Source of the DNA: Lachnospiraceae bacterium | GTDB lineage: Bacteria > Bacillota_A > Clostridia > Lachnospirales > Lachnospiraceae | Length of the DNA: 17,772 nt | Assembly (NCBI GenBank): GCA_024684065.1 | Contig: JAIKXO010000224.1 | Span: 1-17,772 of the forward strand | Direction: 5' to 3' | Part shown: in pieces, positions 6,264-13,632 of the stretch | Layout of the letters: each line of letters begins with the position of its first letter | Numbering within the stretch: position 1 is the stretch's first letter | Notes under the pieces: model-generated | Database searches by the model: none | What the model saw: the letters and a program-made list of their open reading frames with translations, nothing else | What the model was told of the DNA's origin: nothing | Translations under genes and position numbers: made by a program

Positions 6264-7296
6264 AGTAAATATCGAAAAAGATCTGGGCGGATTTCATCTC
6301 AGCGCACATTTTCATGCGGAAAGCGGCGTCATTGGTCTTCTGGGGCCTTCCGGCAGCGGAAAAAGCATGACATTAAAATGCATAGCCGGCATTGAAACGC
6401 CGGATGAGGGAAGGATCGTGCTTGACGGAATAACGCTCTTTGATTCAAAAAAGCATATTAATCTTCCCCCGCAAAAACGCCGGGTGGGATATCTGTTCCA
6501 AAGCTATGCGCTTTATCCCCACATGAGTGTTAAAAACAACATACTCTGCGGACTTCATTTTCTGAAAAACAAAAAGGAAAGAGAGATAAAGCTTAATGAG
6601 GCGCTTAGGCTCTTTCAGCTCGAGGATATAGCGGAAAGCAGGCCTTCGCAGATATCGGGAGGGCAGGCTCAGAGAGTCGCGCTTGCGCGTATCCTCGTAA
6701 ACGGCCCGAAGCTTTTGATGCTTGATGAGCCTTTTTCCGCGCTCGATTTTCATCTGAGGCTGCAATTACAGATAGAACTTAAGAAGCTGCTCTCATCATA
6801 TGATGGCACCGTACTCATGGTAACACACAGCCGTGATGAGGCATATCATATGTGCGATGCGATCACAATAGTCGAAAACGGCACCTTATCCCCCGTAAAA
6901 GAAACAAAGCCGCTGTTTGCCGATCCGGGAAGCTTTGCCGCGGCGAAACTCACAGGCTGCAAGAACATTGCCCGCGCGGTAAGATCCGGCGAGTATGAGG
7001 TAGAGGTACCCGAATGGAATGTGAGATTAAAGACCGGACAGCCGGTGCGTGAGGGGCTTCTTGGCGTGGCCTTTCGGGCCCATTATCTAAACACGAAGAC
7101 TTCTGAAAACAGATTTCCCATAATATATGCGGGCGAGATGGAAGAGCCCTTTGAATGGATCCTCACATTCCGCTATGAAGGGCAGAGCCCTGACAGTCAG
7201 CCGATCTGGTGGCGGATCCCGAAGGACAGGCGCCCGCAGGTCTTCCCTTCAGAACTCGGTATTGCGCCAGTGAACATACTTTTGTTATATGAATGA
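6253..7296 (+). CDS. modC: ModC, molybdate ABC transporter ATPase
   Basis: The protein has 347 residues. The nucleotide-binding domain is complete: Walker A GPSGSGKS (31-38), Q-loop Q83, signature ISGGQ (134-138), Walker B LLMLDEP (154-160), D-loop SALD and H-loop H192. It powers molybdate import through ModB. The C-terminal 120 residues begin TGCKNIARA and correspond in position to a TOBE/Mop-type regulatory domain, but lack the textbook SARN Mop motif, so oxyanion sensing by this domain is uncertain. ATG 6253 lies within modB and has AAGGTGA just upstream. It converges on the dipeptidase gene. Confidence 0.92.
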   Translation: MNLEVNIEKDLGGFHLSAHFHAESGVIGLLGPSGSGKSMTLKCIAGIETPDEGRIVLDGITLFDSKKHINLPPQKRRVGYLFQSYALYPHMSVKNNILCGLHFLKNKKEREIKLNEALRLFQLEDIAESRPSQISGGQAQRVALARILVNGPKLLMLDEPFSALDFHLRLQLQIELKKLLSSYDGTVLMVTHSRDEAYHMCDAITIVENGTLSPVKETKPLFADPGSFAAAKLTGCKNIARAVRSGEYEVEVPEWNVRLKTGQPVREGLLGVAFRAHYLNTKTSENRFPIIYAGEMEEPFEWILTFRYEGQSPDSQPIWWRIPKDRRPQVFPSELGIAPVNILLLYE

Positions 7297-7340
7297 TCTT
7301 CTGTTTATGCTTACCGGCTTAAAGATATGTATTTTGCAAC

Positions 7341-7361
7341 CGGGAATCCCGGGCATTCCCG
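7341..7361. terminator. Hairpin between convergent modC and dipeptidase genes
   Basis: CGGGAAT and ATTCCCG form a perfect 7-bp stem around a 7-nt loop. Neither side has a clear T-run, so it is only a weak candidate for the shared end of the two converging transcripts. Confidence 0.35.
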
Positions 7362-7392
7362 CATATCCCTGAAGAACTGTATCCGGAAAGAA

Positions 7393-8058
7393 TCATTGTT
7401 TTCTTTTCAGATATGATGAAGATACCGGAAATCCGAAATACGTATCCGGAAAAGGCTCATTCTTCAGTGTAAAATGCCACCATTCACAGTCGATCGGGAG
7501 AAATCCGTTTCTTATCATAACGTTTTGCAGGATCATTCTGTTTTTGAATTGCTCATCGGTTATATCTCTGTTATCCGGATGTGATATTTCACTGAACAGA
7601 TCAAAGGGGCTTCCCATATCAAGCTCCTTTCCCGTCTGCATTTCAAGGAGCGTAAGATCCACAGTACTCCCCCTGCTGTGAGAAGACCTGCTTGCTATAT
7701 AACCCTTTTCAAAAAGCTCCTGCTTTTCAAGTTCCGGATAAAAAAATGGTTTCATCCGAAGGTCAAGATCCTCTATGCCCCATAGTACAAAGTGCTTTAC
7801 TGCGCAAGCCGGACGATAAGCATCGAAGATCTTAAGCCTGTACCCCTGCACGTTCATCTCATTGCTCACCGACTTAAGCGCTCTTGCGGCTTCCTCAGTT
7901 ATCAGGGCGCATGGCTCTTCGTATCCATCGATACGGTCCCCTACAAAATTGTAGGTTGAGAAATACCGTATTTCCTGCACAATGCCCGGCACAAAGTCAG
8001 ACAGCAGCACAAATCCCGACGGATCCATTATTACCCTTTCCTCGAAATCATTTTTCAT
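7393..8058 (-). CDS. D-alanyl-D-alanine dipeptidase, VanX/DdpX family (M15D)
   Basis: The protein has 221 residues. The zinc peptidase signature is complete: SSHSRGSTVD gives H127 and D134, and CEWWHF gives the catalytic glutamate E192 and third zinc ligand H195. YRP (R82) matches the conserved arginine of VanX. It hydrolyses D-Ala-D-Ala, in the cytoplasm since no signal peptide is visible. No vanH or ligase gene (vanA/B) is adjacent, so turnover of wall-derived dipeptide is a likelier role than glycopeptide resistance. I therefore give no van symbol. AGGAGG lies 8 nt before ATG 8058 and a promoter is visible at 8117-8144, so it is probably a single-gene unit. Confidence 0.85.
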   Translation of the reverse strand: MKNDFEERVIMDPSGFVLLSDFVPGIVQEIRYFSTYNFVGDRIDGYEEPCALITEEAARALKSVSNEMNVQGYRLKIFDAYRPACAVKHFVLWGIEDLDLRMKPFFYPELEKQELFEKGYIASRSSHSRGSTVDLTLLEMQTGKELDMGSPFDLFSEISHPDNRDITDEQFKNRMILQNVMIRNGFLPIDCEWWHFTLKNEPFPDTYFGFPVSSSYLKRKQ

Positions 8059-8116
8059 CCTTTCAGCCTCCTGTATACGTGATCAGGAATGATGTCGAAA
8101 AAGTATCATTTGTAAA

Positions 8117-8144
8117 AATATACATTTTTTGTACGCTGTGTCCA
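8117..8144 (-). promoter_or_regulatory. Promoter of the dipeptidase gene
   Basis: Read on the minus strand: TGGACA (8144-8139, 5/6), a 16-bp spacer, TATATT (8122-8117, 5/6). The start site would fall near 8110, leaving about 50 nt of leader that includes AGGAGG. Confidence 0.5.
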
Positions 8145-8265
8145 AATACCTTTGTGTAATTTTGTCAATATACATATTTCACAAAATCCACATTAACATT
8201 TTATTCATATTTTTTCTACAAACTGTTAAAATGAAAAATGTTTTTTTTTCATATCTCAGATATAT

Positions 8266-8402
8266 TATAATAGACAGAAAGTATTTAAATTTATATTTAT
8301 ATAGACGGAGCCTAAATACTTTTGATATGCTTAAATCTTTTTCATAAAATGCCGGTAGGGAAGCCCCTTACCGGCACCTCCCTTTTTATGGGACTTTTTT
8401 TT
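8266..8402 (+). ncRNA. Candidate small RNA with its own promoter and terminator
   Basis: A perfect TATAAT (8266-8271) has only an A/T-rich -35 region, and a 13-bp palindrome (ATATCT-C-AGATAT, 8251-8263) lies in the spacer. From about 8278, AAAGTATTTA (8278-8287) pairs perfectly with TAAATACTTT (8313-8322) around 25 nt. A GC-rich hairpin (8350-8376) and a second short hairpin, TCCC/GGGA, with eight Ts (8395-8402) follow. The ~125-nt transcript faces converging mscS, so it leads no gene. I do not recognise a known RNA family. Confidence 0.4.
8350..8376. terminator. Hairpin terminator, probably used from both sides
   Basis: TGCCGGTA and TACCGGCA flank GGG/CCC with one bulge, a stem of about 11 bp. 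On the minus strand it is followed by TTTTATG and lies 84 bp after the mscS stop, the expected end of the long minus-strand operon. On the plus strand a run of eight Ts follows 18 nt later, after a small extra hairpin. Confidence 0.65.
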
Positions 8403-8459
8403 ATATTATAGCATTTTCTGCAGGCATTTCACGAATTCAGAAAGCTGCCTTCCCCTCTT

Positions 8460-9344
8460 TTACTGTTTGATGTGAACATCCATCTGTGTATAAGGAATCT
8501 CAATCCCGTTTTTATCGAGAGCCTTCTTAATACTCTCAGTCAGTGCCCATTTTGCGGAAAGATAATCCTGCGTATTAGTATAAACCTTCACTCCTATGTC
8601 AACACTTGAGGCTGACATGCTGTCCACATATATCAGTACATCGTCATCCTTCAGCAAAAGAGGCTCCTCATCGATCACCTTTTTAAGCACCTCTTTAACC
8701 CTGTCAATGTCCTCTCCATAGCTTATCCCTATAGTAAGCTCTATCCTGCGTTTCTCCTTATCCGTATAATTCGTAATGGTCGAATTGGCAAGGTCGCCGT
8801 TAGGGTGTATCACGACCCTGTTGTCTAAGGTCAGAAGCTTTGTATGGACCAGGCCGATCTGAGTAACAGTGCCCGCCATATTGGATTCGATCTCTATATA
8901 GTCCCCTATCCGGAAAGGCTTTGTTATCATGATAAGCACACCGCCCGCAAAATTACTCAGCGCTCCCTGAAAAGCCAGGCCGAGGGTAAGTCCGGCGGAA
9001 CCGAGAATAGCTATGACAGACGCAGCCTCTACCCCAAAATGCGCAAACACCAGCAATATCAGAAGTACATACAGCCCTGCCTTTACGGCATTTTTAAGAA
9101 GCTGGGCGTTGACCTCCTCAATGGATGAACGCTCTAACATCTTTGAGAACCATTTGGTAACAAACCTTATCGCATAAATACCTGCCACAAGCACAATACC
9201 TGTGATAAGCACTCTGACAAGGAAATCCAGTGAATTAAGCTTGAGATTATCAGCAAACTCCCTGAAAATCGACCTTTCCACAGCGGCTATGTCGCTAAGG
9301 TCACTGATATTTGCATTCGACAGTATAATATAATCTCCGGTCAT
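8460..9344 (-). CDS. mscS: MscS-family small-conductance mechanosensitive channel
   Basis: The protein has 294 residues, close to canonical MscS. Membrane segments lie near 41-60, 86-102 and 108-140. The pore-lining third helix has the family's Gly/Ala pattern (ASVIAILGSAGLTLGLAFQG), followed by GGVLIMITKPFRIGDYIE and the cytoplasmic beta domain (VHTKLLTLDNRVVIHPN). It should open under membrane tension and release solutes on hypo-osmotic shock. AGGGGGG precedes ATG 9344 by 4 nt. It begins 28 bp after the DUF6320 stop and ends before a good terminator, so it is probably the last gene of the operon. The first 35 residues are an acidic extension without a membrane segment. Confidence 0.9.
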   Translation of the reverse strand: MTGDYIILSNANISDLSDIAAVERSIFREFADNLKLNSLDFLVRVLITGIVLVAGIYAIRFVTKWFSKMLERSSIEEVNAQLLKNAVKAGLYVLLILLVFAHFGVEAASVIAILGSAGLTLGLAFQGALSNFAGGVLIMITKPFRIGDYIEIESNMAGTVTQIGLVHTKLLTLDNRVVIHPNGDLANSTITNYTDKEKRRIELTIGISYGEDIDRVKEVLKKVIDEEPLLLKDDDVLIYVDSMSASSVDIGVKVYTNTQDYLSAKWALTESIKKALDKNGIEIPYTQMDVHIKQ

Positions 9345-9372
9345 TTATCCCCCCTGAAAACATATGAATCAA

Positions 9373-10035
9373 CTAAAAATGAAGCCTCTTCTGAAGCTCA
9401 CTGACTACCGCTCTTCCTCTGAAAACCAGAAGACCTACAAGAGCGGCCGCGCTTATAAAAAAACATATCTCCCATGCCAGTGGTGCGCTCTTTTTCACGA
9501 TCAGCATTACAAGACTTGGGATAATACCTATAAAAATGCTCCAGATAACATAGAAAGTCGCACTGTAACGATCATTCCTGTCGATAAGAGAAAGGATAAA
9601 GTTTGCAATTAATGCGGCGCTTATCATATACGGAACAATATATCCGGTGGTAATTCCCCTGAAACCGACTATGGCTTCTGTAATAACAGCCGATATTGAA
9701 AACAGGATCACCGCCATTGCAATCAGCTGCGACAAAACTCTTCTGTTCCTGACGACTTTATATATATACCAGAGAACAGCCACGGACCAGGTAAGCACGA
9801 TGAGTCCGAAGTGTGCATGCTCTCTCTCAATAAGAAGGAAATCCAAAGACATACATATTACGGATCCAAGAACCAGAATAAAAGTAATGATCTTGACCGG
9901 AACAGATCCGGCCGTCCTCCTGTCGCTTCTCGGAAACATATCTATGGTGGCGTCGCCCTGGAGAGTGCTCTGACACAGAGGGCATCTTTCATATGTGCCT
10001 CCAACGTTTATATTACAATGGGGACAGTTCTTCAT
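9373..10035 (-). CDS. DUF6320-type zinc-ribbon membrane protein
   Basis: The protein has 220 residues. An N-terminal zinc ribbon has CPHC (C4, C7) and CPLC (C18, C21). After a linker come six hydrophobic segments, roughly 47-68, 75-93, 99-120, 126-147, 157-178 and 183-205. The pattern agrees with what I remember as DUF6320, of unknown function, often found beside acyltransferases like the next gene upstream. ATG 10035 overlaps the acyltransferase stop as ATGA, and GGAGG lies 7 nt before it inside that gene, so the two are translationally coupled. A membrane partner, anchor or transporter for the acyltransferase product is an inference from this context alone. Confidence 0.75.
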   Translation of the reverse strand: MKNCPHCNINVGGTYERCPLCQSTLQGDATIDMFPRSDRRTAGSVPVKIITFILVLGSVICMSLDFLLIEREHAHFGLIVLTWSVAVLWYIYKVVRNRRVLSQLIAMAVILFSISAVITEAIVGFRGITTGYIVPYMISAALIANFILSLIDRNDRYSATFYVIWSIFIGIIPSLVMLIVKKSAPLAWEICFFISAAALVGLLVFRGRAVVSELQKRLHF

Positions 10036-11291
10036 GTTGCAACCTCCGTAGCATACAAGGTGACCTCAACCCCGTCATTCGAAAGCCCGTTCAAAAAGTT
10101 CCTGAGCACTGCAGTATTTCTGTATGCCGAACTTATCCCCATAACAAAATCATCCTTAAAGGACGAGCAGGTCAGGAAGAGCTTGCTGGTACTGCAATAA
10201 CATGCGTATGTTTCAATATACTCCAGCAGATCATCGGGAACTGTCAACCTTCCAAGGTTAGAGATAACAGCTGTTATTCCTTTGTCTTCTTTCCGGTTAA
10301 AAAGATTGACCACCGGATTTTTTAAAAACAGCGGAACCATCCTTACGAATAAAAGGTTCTCTATCTTTTCATAATTATTCATCCTCTGACTTATCATTTC
10401 AGGGGCAAGCTCGCCTTTAAGCTTCCTGTCAAACTCCTGTGCAAGCTCCTTAAGGCTTTCATCACCTCTGAACACATGGTCCACATATACGGAATTGAAA
10501 AAATTTCTGGAAGTAAAGGATGGATAGAAATTTCTCAGATTAACGGGCATGCTCAGGGTGATCGGCCTGTTTCTCTGCATAAAAGGCATATCCATATAAA
10601 TAGCCTGCATAAGCCTGGCTCCAAGATAGCTCGTCAGCGAAGCCCCTGTTTCCTTTGAAAGCATCAGGAGTTTGCTTGCAGGCATATGAACCTCAAAAAA
10701 CCGAAGCTGGTCAAAGGGCAGCTTGAGGCCTCTGATATGGTAGGCCTTCTTTCTTGCGGTAGATTTGGGTATGATCCCTCCCTCTTTCCGGTAAAACTGC
10801 TTAAAGCTGTCCTCGTCAAGACTGGCTGACGCCGCTCCCGTCCCTGTTACTAAAGAGTTCAGTTTCTCCGGGTTTTTAAGCTTCAGATAGTTGAAAACGA
10901 TAAGATTTAAGAATTCCACGCCTCCGTTACCGTCGCTCAGGGCATGGAACATATCAAGATTTATCCTGTTGAAAAAATACGTTACCCTGTAGTGAAGCCT
11001 GCCCTTCATCTCGATCCCGTATAACTGAGGGCAGGGACGGTCATCCTCTTCAGACACCTCGGGCTCAATGTTGCTTTCCTCCATGTAATGCCAGAAAAGC
11101 CCCTTATGGATAGTCACCTGATACTGCGGACGTTCCTTGACCGCCTCTTTGAGCGCGATATTAAGAAGCTCCGGCTCAATCTCCTCCTTCAGGGTACAGC
11201 TCACCCTGAAAGAACGGGTATCTCTTTTATTATAGGAGGCAAGAAAAACCTTTGCCACATTGTCCATTCTATACCAGGTATCCGCTGGCAT
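10032..11291 (-). CDS. Condensation-fold acyltransferase (alcohol acetyltransferase-like)
   Basis: The protein has 419 residues. FHALSDGNGG carries the HxxxDG active-site motif (H116, D120, G121) of CoA-dependent acyltransferases and peptide-synthetase condensation domains. Later come SMPVNLRNFYPS (about 247-258) and ISNLGRLTVP (about 343-352), blocks seen in AATase/PapA-like proteins. It should transfer an acyl group from a thioester to a hydroxyl or amine; donor and acceptor are unknown. No carrier or adenylation domain is attached. GGGAG lies 7 nt before ATG 11291, 17 bp after the esterase stop. Its stop overlaps the DUF6320 start. Pairing with an esterase suggests opposing ester-forming and ester-breaking steps. 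Confidence 0.75.
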   Translation of the reverse strand: MPADTWYRMDNVAKVFLASYNKRDTRSFRVSCTLKEEIEPELLNIALKEAVKERPQYQVTIHKGLFWHYMEESNIEPEVSEEDDRPCPQLYGIEMKGRLHYRVTYFFNRINLDMFHALSDGNGGVEFLNLIVFNYLKLKNPEKLNSLVTGTGAASASLDEDSFKQFYRKEGGIIPKSTARKKAYHIRGLKLPFDQLRFFEVHMPASKLLMLSKETGASLTSYLGARLMQAIYMDMPFMQRNRPITLSMPVNLRNFYPSFTSRNFFNSVYVDHVFRGDESLKELAQEFDRKLKGELAPEMISQRMNNYEKIENLLFVRMVPLFLKNPVVNLFNRKEDKGITAVISNLGRLTVPDDLLEYIETYACYCSTSKLFLTCSSFKDDFVMGISSAYRNTAVLRNFLNGLSNDGVEVTLYATEVAT

Positions 11292-11308
11292 CTGCTATCT
11301 CCCTATCC

Positions 11309-12298
11309 TTATATTATTTTCTGTATGAAGGCGCCTGCCGAATTAAGTGCCTTGGTTGATCTTTTTAACGGCAGCTGCTGGAACACATGCCAGGAATCCT
11401 CATATACTTCAAGCTCGGCAAACGTTCCGCATTCCGTAAGCTTTTCGATGAGAAGTTCGCTGTCAGATCTTAATATCTCATTTGTTCCGACCTGAACAAG
11501 AACGGGAGGGAAGCCTTTAAGATCTCCAAAGACCGGACTGTACTCAGGGCCGGAAAAATCCTCATTCTCCGGTGCATACGCACGTTTGCAGGCCTCAATG
11601 TATTCAGGCGTCAGCATCGGATCGATCGCAAGACATTCCTCATATGATGTCCCGCTCATCGTCATATCGGTCCACGGACTCATCAGCACCAAACCCGCGG
11701 GCAGAAATCTGTCCGCACCCTTGAGTCTCAGGCAGAGCTCTAACGCAAGGTTTCCTCCTGCCGAATCTCCAGCAAGTATTATCTCTCTTGCGCCAAACCC
11801 CTTTTTCATCAGATAATCCCATACCGAAAGGGCATCTTCTATAGCCGCGGGATAAGGATTTTCAGGCGAAAGCCTGTATTCGAACGAAAAGACCGAAAGC
11901 CCGGTATAAAGTGAAAGCTTGCTGGCAAGCACCCTTGCATAATTGATGCTTCCGCAGGTATACCCTCCCCCATGGCAATACAGGATCATATGCTTCGTAT
12001 CATGCCCGAAATCCTGTCTGGTCCATTCGCATCTGATACTGCCGGCATTAAACCCGTGTGAGCTTACCCCTATCGGAACAGTGGCAAGTTTGCTGAAAAG
12101 CTCCTGTCCGGCCCTTTGCCGTTTGAGATCCTCTTCAGACAGAGAACTCCCCGCCGATGCGGCGCTGTGTACAGCCTTAATAGCCTGCATAAGAGGGCTC
12201 ATCTTCTCCTTCTCGTCGATCTTTTCCTGCTTGCTTATATGCTCTTTTACAAAGTTTTTTATCTGTTTTCTGTCAACGCTTAACTTAGGCATGCTCAT
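11309..12298 (-). CDS. Alpha/beta hydrolase, hormone-sensitive-lipase (HSL) type esterase
   Basis: The protein has 329 residues. The HSL oxyanion motif HGGG is at 109-112 and the nucleophile elbow GDSAGG gives S179. H304 in DSWHVF is the likely catalytic histidine. The acid is probably E274 in VGTNEILRSDS, where many relatives have aspartate, though D279 is possible. A lysine/glutamate-rich N-terminal region (about 1-65) may form the cap; there is no signal peptide, so it should act in the cytoplasm. Its ATG overlaps the stop of the 80-residue gene as ATGA and it has no good ribosome site, implying coupled translation. It probably deacylates a short-chain ester made or consumed by the neighbouring acyltransferase. 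Confidence 0.87.
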   Translation of the reverse strand: MSMPKLSVDRKQIKNFVKEHISKQEKIDEKEKMSPLMQAIKAVHSAASAGSSLSEEDLKRQRAGQELFSKLATVPIGVSSHGFNAGSIRCEWTRQDFGHDTKHMILYCHGGGYTCGSINYARVLASKLSLYTGLSVFSFEYRLSPENPYPAAIEDALSVWDYLMKKGFGAREIILAGDSAGGNLALELCLRLKGADRFLPAGLVLMSPWTDMTMSGTSYEECLAIDPMLTPEYIEACKRAYAPENEDFSGPEYSPVFGDLKGFPPVLVQVGTNEILRSDSELLIEKLTECGTFAELEVYEDSWHVFQQLPLKRSTKALNSAGAFIQKII

Positions 12299-12537
12299 TT
12301 ACCGAGAAAAGCTCTCATGGGATTTATCTTCTTCGCCTCACCGTAGATATAGTCCCTGTTCTTTATCATATACTCCTCAAGGCTTTTCTTCTCTTCCTCG
12401 CTGAAGCCTTTATTTGTTTTTATCTTTCCGGAGGGGAGCTCACCCTCTGCATATTTTGCACCCTGTGTAAAGCTCACGGCCACATGCCTGTCAGAACCTA
12501 CAATGCCTGAAAAGCTCATTCTAACTTCTTCCTGCAT
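12295..12537 (-). CDS. 80-residue protein of unknown function
   Basis: I do not recognise it. The N-terminal half is beta-like and uncharged (SFSGIVGSDRHVAVSFTQG); the C-terminal half is lysine/glutamate-rich and probably helical (SEEEKKSLEEYM). There is no membrane segment or cysteine. AGGAG lies 5 nt before ATG 12537 and overlaps the stop of the preceding gene, which supports this start over ATG 12516. Tight coupling on both sides (8-bp gap before, ATGA overlap after) indicates it is a real member of the operon, perhaps a small partner of one of the enzymes. Confidence 0.7.
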   Translation of the reverse strand: MQEEVRMSFSGIVGSDRHVAVSFTQGAKYAEGELPSGKIKTNKGFSEEEKKSLEEYMIKNRDYIYGEAKKINPMRAFLGK

Positions 12538-12545
12538 AAAGGCTC

Positions 12546-12854
12546 CTATCCCTTCAGGCCTCTTGACTGCCTGTCCATATCCTCAACCACTATGTCGTAG
12601 ATCTCTCCCACCGAACGGCAGTATTCCAGTACAAGCCATGGCTCATTGGTATGGTAATGAAGCTTGACCACAGCCTTTTCACCGTTTTCATCTTCACCTG
12701 TGTCTCCTGCAACTACCATGGAGTCTCCCTTAAATGTATCGAGGATATGTTCCCTGATCTCATCAACGAGGTCATCCGCAAGATCATCGGGATCCGTTCC
12801 TTCTTCAACATATTTGTCAATAAGCAGCTGGGTATCATATCTGAATTCAATCAT
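12546..12854 (-). CDS. Stand-alone FakA (YloV) middle-domain-like small protein
   Basis: The protein has 102 residues. MIEFRYDTQLLID, FKGDSMVVAGD, VVKLHYHTNEPWLVLEY and GEIYDIVVEDMDRQ follow, in order, the linker domain between the DAK2 and C-terminal domains of fatty acid kinase FakA/YloV. Similar fragments are sometimes named 'kinase to dihydroxyacetone kinase', but no DAK2 ATP-binding domain is present, so kinase activity is not expected. In FakA the equivalent Cys (YCTE motif) and the HxH pair bind zinc, as I recall. Here HYH (H66, H68) remains but the Cys position is D7 (RYDTQ). GAAGGGA precedes the ATG. It is the first gene of the tight esterase/acyltransferase cluster. Role unknown; a binding or regulatory role is an inference. 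Confidence 0.65.
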   Translation of the reverse strand: MIEFRYDTQLLIDKYVEEGTDPDDLADDLVDEIREHILDTFKGDSMVVAGDTGEDENGEKAVVKLHYHTNEPWLVLEYCRSVGEIYDIVVEDMDRQSRGLKG

Positions 12855-12885
12855 TACATATCCCTTCCTCTGATATAGTTATCAT

Positions 12886-12915
12886 CGGAGGTCTGCCCCC
12901 TTAAACAGGCCTCCG
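12886..12915 (-). promoter_or_regulatory. Hairpin between the HAD and FakA-like genes
   Basis: CGGAGG and CCTCCG form a perfect 6-bp stem, extended past a C-A mismatch by CTG/CAG, with a 10-nt loop. There is no T-run. It may protect or process the mRNA, or lie in the leader of a separate transcript; only weak -10-like sequences (TATATA) are near. Confidence 0.35.
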
Positions 12916-12947
12916 CTATATACAGATTAATGCAAATATTTACATTT

Positions 12948-13601
12948 TTAATTTCCTGCGATATACAAACAAAGCTCCCCGGGATCATCTGCAAAAAACG
13001 TGGCACCGTGTTTTTTAAGGAATTCCCTGTCCCTGAAGCCCCATGTGACGGCAACCGCATCAAGCCCTGCGTTTAATGCGGTATTAAGATCCACGTCGGA
13101 ATCTCCGATATAAACCGCATCGTCTTTTTCAATTCCAAGTTCCTTAAGGACCTGAAGTACCGAATCCGGGGCAGGCTTTATCCTTATCCCTTCTCTCTCT
13201 CCAACCGACTCGTCAAACAGCCCGTCAAAGTATTTTTTCACCAGAGCCTGGACCGCCACATCCTTTTTATTGGATACAACGGCAGTAAGTACGCCCTTCT
13301 TCCTGAGCTCCTCAAGCATCCGGGTTATACCGTCATACGGCCTTGTTGCATCCGCACAATGCTTTTCATAATACGAAACATAACTGTTAAAGACCTTCTC
13401 GAGTGTTTCCTCCCGGGTCCCTTCAGGAACCGCTCTTTCTATGAGCTTATGTATACCGTTTCCTACAAACAGCCTTACCTCTTCAGGAGTATGCTCAGGG
13501 AGACCGTATTCCCTCATAACATGATTGAGGGAATCCGTCATATCCCTGAGTGTATCAAGTATGGTCCCGTCCATGTCAAAGATTGCAAGCCTGTATCTCA
13601 T
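12948..13601 (-). CDS. HAD phosphatase, phosphoglycolate phosphatase (Gph)-like
   Basis: The protein has 217 residues. Motif I is FDMDGT (D9, D11), motif II serine S110 in VVSNKK, the lysine K142 in RIKPAP, and motif IV GDSDVD (D167, D171). A helical C1 cap lies between about 15 and 85, as in Gph and beta-phosphoglucomutase-type enzymes. It should remove phosphate from a small cytoplasmic metabolite; phosphoglycolate is the usual assignment but the substrate cannot be fixed. It starts 31 bp after araD, so co-transcription with the pentose genes is likely and it may clear an unwanted phosphosugar. There is no strong ribosome site before ATG 13601. Confidence 0.82.
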   Translation of the reverse strand: MRYRLAIFDMDGTILDTLRDMTDSLNHVMREYGLPEHTPEEVRLFVGNGIHKLIERAVPEGTREETLEKVFNSYVSYYEKHCADATRPYDGITRMLEELRKKGVLTAVVSNKKDVAVQALVKKYFDGLFDESVGEREGIRIKPAPDSVLQVLKELGIEKDDAVYIGDSDVDLNTALNAGLDAVAVTWGFRDREFLKKHGATFFADDPGELCLYIAGN

Positions 13602-13632
13602 AGGTTCTGTCTCTTTTACGCCTTATATCGCC

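Noticed and set aside
7393..8058. Vancomycin resistance cluster
   Set aside because: Only the dipeptidase is present; no vanH, ligase or two-component genes adjoin it.
9364..10325. Several plus-strand open frames opposite mscS, DUF6320 and the acyltransferase
   Set aside because: They mirror genes with clear motifs, operon coupling and ribosome sites on the minus strand.
10032..11291. Non-ribosomal peptide synthetase
   Set aside because: The HxxxDG motif is shared, but no adenylation or carrier domain is nearby and the later blocks are alcohol-acetyltransferase-like.
12546..12854. Dihydroxyacetone kinase subunit
   Set aside because: No DhaK or DAK2/DhaL ATP-binding domain is present; only the linker-domain part matches.
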